From: Bacteroidaceae bacterium
GTDB lineage: Bacteria > Bacteroidota > Bacteroidia > Bacteroidales > Bacteroidaceae
Assembly (NCBI GenBank): GCA_900772575.1
Contig: CAAHEN010000039.1
Location: 1-5,760 of the forward strand
Length of the DNA: 5,760 bases
Reading direction: 5' to 3'
Numbering within the stretch: position 1 is the first letter of the stretch; each line of letters begins with the position of its first letter. Shown here piece by piece: positions 1 through 5,760 of this stretch. A program made the translations under genes and the position numbers. Below the pieces are notes generated by a model. That model was not told the origin of the DNA. It saw nothing but the letters and a program-made list of their open reading frames with translations, and made no database searches.

Positions 1-2
1 AG

Positions 3-3000
3 GGCAACTCGACCATCATCGCCACGCAGCGCGTCAACGTCGCCATCGACCGCGGCACAGGCCTGCTCTCCATCATCAACGCCAAGACGGGTGAGACCGT
101 CGTGCGCGAGCTGCAGCCCGTGGCCTTCGAGAAAAACAAGACGACACTGACCTTCGACACACGCGCCGACGAGTACTTCTACGGCGGCGGCGTGCAGAAT
201 GGCCGCTTCTCGCACAAGGGGAAGGCCATCGCCATCGAGAACACAAACAACTGGGTCGACGGCGGTGTGGCCTCGCCCAACCCCTTCTACTGGAGCACAC
301 GCGGCTATGGCCTGCTCTGGCACACCTTCAAGCCAGGTACGTACGACTTCGGCGCCACCGACCCCGACAAGGTGGTGCTCTCACACGGCGAGGACTACCT
401 CGACGTGTTTGTCATGGTCGACAGCGGGGCCGTCGAACTACTCAACGATTTCTACCAACTGACGGGCAATCCCGTGCTGATGCCCAAATTCGGCTTCTAC
501 GAGGGACACCTGAACGCCTACAACCGCGACTACTGGACCGAGAAGGCTGACGGCTTCATGCTCTATGAGGACGGCAAGCGCTACAACGAGAGCCAGAAGG
601 ACAACGGCGGCATCAAGGAGAGCCTCAACGGGGAGAAGAACAACTACCAGTTCTCGGCCCGCGCCGCCATAGACCGCTACATCAGGAACGACATGCCCCT
701 GGGCTGGTTCCTGCCCAACGACGGCTACGGCGCCGGCTACGGCCAGACGGGCTCACTCGATGGCAACATCGCCAACCTCAAATCGTTCGGCGACTATGCC
801 CGCTCGAAGGGTGTCGAAATCGGCCTCTGGACGCAAAGCGACCTGCACCCGAAGGCCGGTGTCGAACCGCTGCTGCAGCGCGACATCGTCAAGGAGGTGC
901 GCGACGCCGGCGTACGCGTGCTGAAGACTGACGTGGCATGGGTCGGCGCCGGCTACAGTTTCGGGCTCAACGGTGTGGCCGACGTCGGCGAAATCATGCC
1001 CTATTACGGCAACAACGCCCGCCCCTTCATCATCTCACTCGACGGCTGGGCCGGCACACAGCGCTATGCCACCATCTGGAGCGGTGACCAGACGGGCGGC
1101 GACTGGGAGTATATCCGCTTCCACATCCCGACATTCATCGGCTCCGGACTCTCCGGACAGCCCAACATCACGTCGGACGTCGATGGTATCTTCGGCGGCA
1201 AGAACGTGCCGGTCAATGTCCGTGAGTTCCAGTGGAAGACCTTCACCCCCATGGAGCTCAACATGGACGGCTGGGGCAGCAACCCGAAATATCCCGAGGT
1301 GCTGGGCGAACCGGCAACGAGCATCAACCGCACTTACCTCAAACTGAAGTCGGAGCTGATGCCCTACACCTACAGCATCGCCGCTGAGGCCGTGGACGGC
1401 AAGCCGATGATACGCGCCATGTTCCTCGACTATCCCAATGACTATACGCTCGGCACACAGACGCAGTACCAGTTCCTCTACGGCCCAAGTCTGCTCGTGG
1501 CTCCTATATATAAGGACACGCGCATGGACAAGGAGGGCAACGACGTGCGCAACGGCATCTACCTGCCCGACGGCAAATGGGTGGACTACTTCAACGGTGA
1601 CGTCTACACCGGTGGACGCATCATCAACAACTTCGACACGCCGCTCTGGAAGCTCCCCGTGTTTGCCAAGGCTGATGCCATCATTCCAATGACCAACCCG
1701 AACAACAACCCTTCGCAGATACGCCGTGACTACCGCGCCTATGAAATCTACGCCGACCAGGGCACGCAGTTCAACGAGTACGACGACGACGGCCGCTCCA
1801 TGGACTACAAGAGTGGGCGCAACACGCGCACGCTCATCGGCACCGACGTCAAGAAGGACAAGCTGACCGTCACCGTCTCGCCGACGGTCGGCACGTTCGA
1901 CGGTTTCGAGCCGATGAAGGTCACTGAGTTCCGCTTCAACGTCAGCACACAGCCGAAGAAGGTGACAGCCAAGGTGGGCGGCAAAAGCGTCAAACTGGCC
2001 ATGGCCGACAGCCGCGAGGCCTTCGACAGCGGCACAGACGTCTGCTTCTACGACGCCACGCCCAACCTCAACCGCTTCGCCACCGCCGGCAGCGACTTCG
2101 CCAAGACGGTCATCACCAAGAATCCACAGCTGCTCGTCAAGCTCAGTGCCACCGACGTCCGCGAGAATGAGGTGGAAGTCTGCGTAAACGGCTTCACCTT
2201 CGCCCCGACTGACCGTTTCCGCGTCAGCACAGGCGTCCTCAGTGCCCCGGCAGTCAGCTTCCCCGACTCGTGCGTCAGCACCTTCGACCTGACCCCGACA
2301 TGGAGCGCTGTGCCCAACGCCGACTACTACGAGGTGGAATTCGGCGGCATGCTCTACTCCACCATCCGCGACAAGGCCTTCACGCTGGACGGCCTGCAGC
2401 CCGAGACGGCTTACACCTTCAAGGTACGCGCCGTCAACAAGGACGGCTACTCCGACTGGGCCACCGCCTCCGCCACGACGAAGAGCAACCCGCTTGAGTT
2501 CGCCATCAAGGGTATCAAGGCCACGGCCACTTGCGCCGACCAGCCCGGCACACCGGTGCGCAAGCTCTTCGACTTCGACACCAAGTCTATGTGGCACTCC
2601 AAGTGGGGCAGCAAGGCCGGTGAGGGCGGCACGGCCATTCCTTCTGAAATGACCGTCGACCTCCGTGCCGTCAGCCAGCTCGACCGCATCGAGTACCTGC
2701 CCCGCGAGGACGGCGGCAACGGCACCCTCCTCAAAGGCACCATCGCCTACAGCACCGACCGCCAGAACTGGTCTGCGCCAGTAGCCTTCAACTGGGAGCG
2801 CAACGGCGGCACCAAGACCTTCAAGTTCGAAGGGGCGCCCAAGGCCCGCTACCTCAAGATCGCACTCACCGACGCCGTCGGCAACTATGCCTCTGGCCGC
2901 GAGATGTATGTCTTCAAGGTGCCCGACACGGAAAGCCAGATCCAGGGCGACATCAACCATGACAAGCGCATCGATGAGAACGACCTCACCTCGTACATGA

Positions 3001-3527
3001 ACTACACCGGCCTGCGCCGCGGCGACAGTGACTTCGACTATGTCAGCTCAGGTGACATCAACGGCAATGGCCTCATCGACGCCTACGACATCTCCGTCGT
3101 CACGACTGAGCTCGACGGCGGCGTGCGCAACTCCAACGACAAGGTCAGCGGCTCACTCGTCCTGACACCCGACAAGAAGACCTTCGCCGCCGGCGATATC
3201 ATCTCGATCAAGGTGACGGGCAAGGATCTGCACTACGTCAACGGCCTCAGTTTCGCCCTGCCCTACAACACGGATGAGCTGGAATATGCCGGCACTGACC
3301 TCGTGGGCATGAAGGACATGGTCAACCTGACCTACGACCGCCTGCACACCAACGGCCAGAAAGCCCTCTACCCCACATTCGTCAATCGCGGCAACAACTT
3401 CCTCCTCGACGATGGCAGCCACGAGCTCTTCGTCATCAAGTTCAAGGCGAAGAAAGCCGGCCGTTACAACCTCAAGGCACAGGATGGCCTGCTTGTCGAC
3501 CGCAACCTCGGCACAGTGACGTTCTGA
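3..3527 (+). CDS. GH31 glycoside hydrolase, probable alpha-N-acetylgalactosaminidase, multidomain (5' partial)
   Basis: Secreted-type retaining alpha-glycosidase. The frame is open to the left edge, so the true start and any signal peptide lie outside the window; 1174 residues are visible, numbered here from the codon at position 3. Residues 1-160 form the GH31 N-terminal beta-sandwich, with FYGGGVQNGRF matching the family's YGxGE region. The catalytic barrel spans about 164-473. LKTDVAW supplies the nucleophile D310 (codon at 930) and WSGDQTGG the acid/base D362 (codon at 1086). A DUF5110-like stretch lies near 580-650, FN3 near 746-830, and an F5/8 type C (CBM32-like) domain near 833-975. 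A type I dockerin at 982-1040 has two EF-hand-like loops, DINHDKRIDEND and DINGNGLIDAYD. A cohesin-like domain near 1048-1174 ends the protein. The motifs KTDVAWVGAGYSFG and GLSGQPNITSDVDGIFGG resemble the CPE1046/GH31_18 group, which includes alpha-GalNAc hydrolases. This suggests O-glycan (mucin) degradation; that specificity is inferred, while the GH31 fold assignment is firm. No type IX secretion C-terminal domain is seen. The upstream neighbour is not visible; an alpha-glucosidase or alpha-galactosidase activity is the alternative. Confidence 0.93.
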   Translation, partial: GNSTIIATQRVNVAIDRGTGLLSIINAKTGETVVRELQPVAFEKNKTTLTFDTRADEYFYGGGVQNGRFSHKGKAIAIENTNNWVDGGVASPNPFYWSTRGYGLLWHTFKPGTYDFGATDPDKVVLSHGEDYLDVFVMVDSGAVELLNDFYQLTGNPVLMPKFGFYEGHLNAYNRDYWTEKADGFMLYEDGKRYNESQKDNGGIKESLNGEKNNYQFSARAAIDRYIRNDMPLGWFLPNDGYGAGYGQTGSLDGNIANLKSFGDYARSKGVEIGLWTQSDLHPKAGVEPLLQRDIVKEVRDAGVRVLKTDVAWVGAGYSFGLNGVADVGEIMPYYGNNARPFIISLDGWAGTQRYATIWSGDQTGGDWEYIRFHIPTFIGSGLSGQPNITSDVDGIFGGKNVPVNVREFQWKTFTPMELNMDGWGSNPKYPEVLGEPATSINRTYLKLKSELMPYTYSIAAEAVDGKPMIRAMFLDYPNDYTLGTQTQYQFLYGPSLLVAPIYKDTRMDKEGNDVRNGIYLPDGKWVDYFNGDVYTGGRIINNFDTPLWKLPVFAKADAIIPMTNPNNNPSQIRRDYRAYEIYADQGTQFNEYDDDGRSMDYKSGRNTRTLIGTDVKKDKLTVTVSPTVGTFDGFEPMKVTEFRFNVSTQPKKVTAKVGGKSVKLAMADSREAFDSGTDVCFYDATPNLNRFATAGSDFAKTVITKNPQLLVKLSATDVRENEVEVCVNGFTFAPTDRFRVSTGVLSAPAVSFPDSCVSTFDLTPTWSAVPNADYYEVEFGGMLYSTIRDKAFTLDGLQPETAYTFKVRAVNKDGYSDWATASATTKSNPLEFAIKGIKATATCADQPGTPVRKLFDFDTKSMWHSKWGSKAGEGGTAIPSEMTVDLRAVSQLDRIEYLPREDGGNGTLLKGTIAYSTDRQNWSAPVAFNWERNGGTKTFKFEGAPKARYLKIALTDAVGNYASGREMYVFKVPDTESQIQGDINHDKRIDENDLTSYMNYTGLRRGDSDFDYVSSGDINGNGLIDAYDISVVTTELDGGVRNSNDKVSGSLVLTPDKKTFAAGDIISIKVTGKDLHYVNGLSFALPYNTDELEYAGTDLVGMKDMVNLTYDRLHTNGQKALYPTFVNRGNNFLLDDGSHELFVIKFKAKKAGRYNLKAQDGLLVDRNLGTVTF

Positions 3528-3535
3528 CCCCACTC

Positions 3536-3566
3536 TCAGTCCGGGAGAGCGTTTCCCCCGGACTGA
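3536..3566 (+). terminator. Hairpin just after the GH31 stop codon
   Basis: A perfect 10-bp inverted repeat pairs 3536-3545 (TCAGTCCGGG) with 3557-3566 (CCCGGACTGA) around an 11-nt loop. It starts 9 nt after the GH31 stop. No clear U-tract follows, so on its own it is a weak candidate terminator. It may act together with the longer hairpin that begins two bases further on, or protect the mRNA 3' end. Confidence 0.55.
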
Positions 3567-3567
3567 T

Positions 3568-3620
3568 ACAAATGCACAGCGGCTGCACCCTTGATTGGAG
3601 TGCAGCCGCTGTGCATTTGT
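3568..3620. terminator. Perfect 21-bp hairpin, likely bidirectional terminator between convergent genes
   Basis: Positions 3568-3588 pair without mismatch with 3600-3620, leaving an 11-nt loop (3589-3599). The base of the stem is ACAAAT on one side and ATTTGT on the other, so transcripts of either strand end the stem in a short U-rich run after a GC-rich core. The element lies between the convergent GH31 gene (stop at 3527) and glycosyltransferase gene (stop at 3645-3643), as expected for a shared Rho-independent terminator. The U-tract is short and lies inside the stem. The stem is longer than usual, so a dispersed repeat element is the alternative. Confidence 0.8.
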
Positions 3621-3624
3621 CACT

Positions 3625-3639
3625 GCCACATCGTGTGGC
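3625..3639. other. Small third hairpin next to the glycosyltransferase stop
   Basis: GCCACA (3625-3630) and TGTGGC (3634-3639) form a perfect 6-bp stem with a three-base TCG loop. It lies 4 nt from the 21-bp hairpin and 3 nt from the glycosyltransferase stop codon. There is no adjacent U-tract. In a minus-strand transcript it would be the first structure after the stop. It could be chance, or part of the convergent termination region. Confidence 0.4.
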
Positions 3640-3642
3640 CTC

Positions 3643-4929
3643 TCACCGGCGCAAATAGCTGCGCCGGCTCAGGCGCCAGCGCCAGCGGAGCAGGGCGCCG
3701 CGCCAAGGGGCAGCCAAGGCGTAGTGGGTGAGCAGTGCGAAGGAGAAGCCGCGCTCACCAAGGGCTGTGGCCGTGCGGTGCAGGAAGACGGTCGGGAGCG
3801 TGATGGTGGCGGCGAGCGTGACGACGAAGACAGCGTCAGCCGGCAGGTCGGCGCTGTGGTAAGTCGGCGCCAGTGCCAGTGTGAGGCCACGCAGGCCGGC
3901 ATAGCAGACGGCGGCCAGCGCAAAGCCCCATGTGGCCCAAGCGGCGGCAGCCTCGCGGGCAACGAAGCAGCGGCCACGGCGGCTCAGGCGGTGCCGCGTC
4001 TCATAGCGGGCCCTGCGCTCGCTGCCGATGACAGCCACTGGTGGCAGGGCCTCGTGTACCGTGGCCGACGCCCCGACAGCTATGGCCGTGCGGCCTGGCG
4101 TAGCCAAGGCGTCGATGAGCAAGTCGTCCTCGCCACAGGCCACGGTCAGGCTGTCGGCGTAGCCCTTCTGGCTGATGAACCAACTCTTGCGCACAGCCAT
4201 GTTGGCGATGTCCCCCCCGATGGCGCGTCCGGCTGCGGCGGCGCGGAAGTCCGTCAGTTGCCGGCGCAGGCGCTCATAGATGGCGCGACGCGCTGCCGGA
4301 GTGCCGTCGTCCTCGTAGTTGGCATAACCGATGACAAAGTCGTGGGCATCGTCGAAATGCCGTGCCATGACGGCGAGCCAATCTGCCGAAGCCGGCCGGC
4401 TGTCAGCTGTCGTCAGTACCACCCAAGGGGCCCGTGCGGCGCGGATACCCAGCGTGATGGCGAGTTTGCGGCGATCGACGTAGCGGGCCGTGGCGGGCAC
4501 GAAGGTGTGGCGCAAGTTCGGGTAACGCTTGGCGCAGGCGGCGATGACGTCGCGTGTGTCGTCGGTCGACGCCTCGTCGACGATGACGACCTCGTAGTCG
4601 GCGAAGGACTGGCTTAGCAGTTCCGGCAAGTTGCGGTCGAGCGCCTCGGCACGGTTGCAGCATGGGACGACGATACTGACACGGGGCGGCACGAGGCTAG
4701 GGGCCACTAGGCCGGTCAGGCCTTGGCGGTCGTCGCCGGCCGGCACCTCGGCCGGGCCTTCTGCGGCACTGCGGGCCAGGCGGGCGGGCAGCAGATAGTC
4801 GCGCCAGCGCCAGCGCCACAGGGCATTCAGCAGTACGACGAGCAGGGCGGCAAGCACCGGGGCGACATGGTGCTGGACGGTGATGAGTGTCGCGGGGTCG
4901 ATATTCAGGGGAACTTCAGTTTCCATCAT
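3643..4929 (-). CDS. Membrane-anchored glycosyltransferase family 2 protein
   Basis: A 428-residue GT-A fold glycosyltransferase that probably transfers sugar from a nucleotide-sugar at the cytoplasmic face of the inner membrane to a cell-surface glycan or lipid. The acceptor cannot be told from sequence. Residues 21-38 form one N-terminal membrane segment, followed by the basic aromatic stretch WRWRWR. The GT2 domain starts at about 83 with VSIVVPCCNR and continues with VVIVDEASTDDT (nucleotide-binding Asp). TTADSRP at 173-179 sits where the DxD metal motif is expected. GGDIANMAVRK (238-248) and GEDD (266-269) follow; the latter is the usual region of the catalytic base. Three further hydrophobic segments lie near 326-345, 365-384 and 394-412, then the Arg-rich tail RWRWRLSRRSYLRR. 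The start at 4929 is chosen because its ATG overlaps the upstream TrmH stop as ATGA; a second ATG follows at 4926. The same frame stays open further upstream, but that part is a shadow of the trmH-like gene. Family assignment is firm, substrate unknown. Confidence 0.9.
   Translation of the reverse strand: MMETEVPLNIDPATLITVQHHVAPVLAALLVVLLNALWRWRWRDYLLPARLARSAAEGPAEVPAGDDRQGLTGLVAPSLVPPRVSIVVPCCNRAEALDRNLPELLSQSFADYEVVIVDEASTDDTRDVIAACAKRYPNLRHTFVPATARYVDRRKLAITLGIRAARAPWVVLTTADSRPASADWLAVMARHFDDAHDFVIGYANYEDDGTPAARRAIYERLRRQLTDFRAAAAGRAIGGDIANMAVRKSWFISQKGYADSLTVACGEDDLLIDALATPGRTAIAVGASATVHEALPPVAVIGSERRARYETRHRLSRRGRCFVAREAAAAWATWGFALAAVCYAGLRGLTLALAPTYHSADLPADAVFVVTLAATITLPTVFLHRTATALGERGFSFALLTHYALAAPWRGALLRWRWRLSRRSYLRR
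3673..3687 (-). repeat. 15-nt direct repeat, copy 1 (C-terminal Trp-Arg motif of the GT2 protein)
   Basis: GCGCCAGCGCCAGCG on the plus strand, identical to 4801-4815. On the minus strand it encodes part of RWRWR at residues 415-419, just after the last hydrophobic segment. It lies wholly within coding sequence and is best explained by the repeated dipeptide, not by a mobile or regulatory element. Confidence 0.7.
4801..4815 (-). repeat. 15-nt direct repeat, copy 2 (N-terminal Trp-Arg motif of the GT2 protein)
   Basis: Identical to 3673-3687. On the minus strand it encodes part of WRWRWR at residues 38-43, directly after the first membrane segment. Both copies flank the cytosolic catalytic domain in the protein. 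Confidence 0.7.
4926..4929 (-). promoter_or_regulatory. ATGA stop/start overlap coupling TrmH-like gene and glycosyltransferase
   Basis: On the minus strand the bases read TCATGATGG. The methyltransferase TGA (4928-4926) overlaps the glycosyltransferase ATG (4929-4927) by the classic four-base ATGA arrangement. This implies one transcript and reinitiation by the same ribosomes. No separate promoter for the glycosyltransferase is expected here. Confidence 0.8.
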
Positions 4930-5726
4930 GATGGCATGCGTTGTGGTGAGAAAGTGGGGCCAGCCGCACGGCGACGGAACTCCGCGAGGGTGATGGCGGT
5001 GGCCATCGCCACGTTGAGACTCTCGACAGTGGGGCGTCCGGGCGGAAAACTGGGAATGTGCAGGCGATGGCCGACGGCGGCGGCCACGGCGGCGGAGATG
5101 CCGTTGCCCTCGTTGCCCATGACGATGACGCCGCTGCCGCTGAGCGGCGCGCGGTAAAGGTCTTCGCCGTCCATGAAGGTGCCGTAGACAGCTGTGCCGG
5201 CGGCAACAGCGGCGGCAAGCCATTCGGGCAGCGGTGTGTAGCAGACGTCAACGCGGGCCAAGGCGCCCATGGTGGCCTGCACCACCTTCGGGGCAAAAGC
5301 GTCGACAGTGTCGGGTGAGCAGACGACACGCTCGATGCCGAACCAGTCGGCCAGTCTGATGATGGTGCCCAGATTGCCGGGATCCTGCACGCCGTCGAGC
5401 GCGAGCACCAAGGCGCCGGCTGCCGGCAACGGCGCAACGGCGGGCGTAGCGGCGGGTTTGTCGAAGACAGCGAGTACGCCGTGGGGCGTGGTCAGTGCCG
5501 AGGCCTGCCCGAGTTCGCGGTCGCTGACCACGTCGGGCGCAGGCAGGCCGACTGGCAGGGTGTGTGCGGCGATATAGTCGGGGGTGGCGGCAAGCAGGCG
5601 GCAGGCATAGCGCTGGGCCAAGTCGCCGACCACCTTGTGTCCCTCGGCGAGGAAGGCGCCCTCTGCGTCGCGCTGCTTCTTCTGCCGCAGGGCACGCACA
5701 AGTTTCAGTTTGTTCTTACTCCACAT
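4926..5726 (-). CDS. TrmH/SpoU-family RNA 2'-O-methyltransferase
   Basis: A 266-residue SPOUT-class enzyme predicted to transfer a methyl group from S-adenosylmethionine to a ribose 2'-OH of rRNA or tRNA in the cytoplasm. Residues 1-95 are the RNA-binding substrate domain, beginning MWSKNKLKLVRAL with AEGHKVVGDL at 27-36, typical of Bacteroidales homologues. The catalytic domain shows the three SPOUT motifs. Motif 1 is DPGNLGTIIRLADWFG (115-130), with the conserved Asn and Arg. Motif 2 is VIVMGNEGNGIS (200-211). Motif 3 is ESLNVAMATAITLAEF (235-250). Motifs 2 and 3 form the knotted cofactor site. The length is normal for the family. The ATG at 5726 is chosen because SKNKxK is the usual N-terminus, although the frame is open to the window edge. 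The stop overlaps the start of the downstream glycosyltransferase gene. The exact target nucleotide is unknown, so RlmB- or TrmH-type symbols are not assigned. Confidence 0.93.
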   Translation of the reverse strand: MWSKNKLKLVRALRQKKQRDAEGAFLAEGHKVVGDLAQRYACRLLAATPDYIAAHTLPVGLPAPDVVSDRELGQASALTTPHGVLAVFDKPAATPAVAPLPAAGALVLALDGVQDPGNLGTIIRLADWFGIERVVCSPDTVDAFAPKVVQATMGALARVDVCYTPLPEWLAAAVAAGTAVYGTFMDGEDLYRAPLSGSGVIVMGNEGNGISAAVAAAVGHRLHIPSFPPGRPTVESLNVAMATAITLAEFRRRAAGPTFSPQRMPS

Positions 5727-5760
5727 CTTATAGCTGGCGGTTACGGTGAGCGGCCCGCCA
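5727..5760 (-). other. Upstream edge of the TrmH-like gene, unresolved
   Basis: Only 34 bases precede the methyltransferase ATG. No Bacteroidales-type promoter (TAxxTTTG) is visible. One frame reads WRAAHRNRQL then TAA at 5730-5728, ending 1 nt before the ATG, so an upstream cotranscribed gene could finish here. The methyltransferase frame itself is also open to the edge (GGPLTVTASYK before the Met). Too little sequence is present to decide. Confidence 0.25.

Noticed and set aside
102..104. GTG at 102 as start of the GH31 gene
   Set aside because: The same frame is open to the left edge and encodes plausible GH31 N-terminal domain sequence (VAIDRGTGLLSIINAKTGE) before it, so the GTG is an internal valine codon.
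1035..2960. 641-codon open frame on the minus strand opposite the GH31 gene
   Set aside because: It lies entirely antisense to a clearly recognisable GH31/DUF5110/FN3/CBM32 protein. Its translation is Val/Ala/Gly/Glu-rich with no recognisable domain. It is explained by the strong G/C preference at third codon positions, which suppresses antisense stops.
3153..3629. 158-codon minus-strand frame over the GH31 3' end and intergenic hairpins
   Set aside because: It starts beyond the perfect hairpin and runs antisense to the dockerin/cohesin-like region, with no recognisable domain. It is a compositional shadow.
3528..3642. Possible small RNA, tRNA or riboswitch in the intergenic region
   Set aside because: The region is filled by simple inverted repeats between two convergent stop codons. 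There is no tRNA cloverleaf, no promoter and no riboswitch-like core.
3595..4617. 340-codon open frame on the plus strand opposite the glycosyltransferase
   Set aside because: Its start lies inside the 21-bp hairpin and its product is low-complexity Ala/Gly-rich without motifs, while the minus strand encodes an unmistakable GT2 domain. It is a shadow frame.
4930..5223. N-terminal extension of the glycosyltransferase frame by 98 codons
   Set aside because: The extension is Arg/His/Pro-rich, has no homology-like features and overlaps the conserved SPOUT motifs 2 and 3 of the methyltransferase in another frame. The ATGA junction gives a natural start at 4929.

Overview
The window looks like chromosomal DNA from a GC-rich member of the Bacteroidota, probably Bacteroidales. 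The evidence is the style of the proteins: a multidomain secreted glycoside hydrolase with CBM32-like, dockerin and cohesin-like modules, a membrane-anchored family 2 glycosyltransferase, and a SpoU/TrmH methyltransferase of the form common in that order. Third codon positions are overwhelmingly G or C. This produces long spurious antisense reading frames over all three genes. I cannot name the genus from sequence alone.

Layout. Positions 3-3527 (+) hold the 3' part of one large gene for a family GH31 glycoside hydrolase. Its N-terminus lies before the window. The visible order is: N-terminal beta-sandwich, GH31 (beta/alpha)8 barrel with both catalytic aspartates, C-terminal beta domains including a DUF5110-like stretch, FN3, F5/8 type C (CBM32-like), type I dockerin, and a terminal cohesin-like domain. 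The catalytic signatures resemble the GH31 group related to Clostridium perfringens CPE1046, which contains alpha-N-acetylgalactosaminidases (GH31_18). A role in mucin-type or other GalNAc-containing glycan breakdown is therefore the leading inference.

Positions 3528-3642 are a convergent intergenic region with three consecutive hairpins, the middle one having a perfect 21-bp stem. It separates the GH31 gene from an oppositely directed pair.

Positions 3643-5726 (-) hold two genes read right to left: a TrmH/SpoU-family RNA 2'-O-methyltransferase (5726 to 4926), then a membrane GT2 glycosyltransferase (4929 to 3643). Their stop and start codons overlap as ATGA, so they are almost certainly cotranscribed and translationally coupled. 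They show no functional link to the GH31 gene and seem to be housekeeping-type neighbours. Nothing resembling a defence system, mobile element, CRISPR array, tRNA or rRNA is visible. The most notable points are the in-cis dockerin plus cohesin-like pair on the GH31 enzyme, the hairpin cluster, and the atypical DxD site of the glycosyltransferase.
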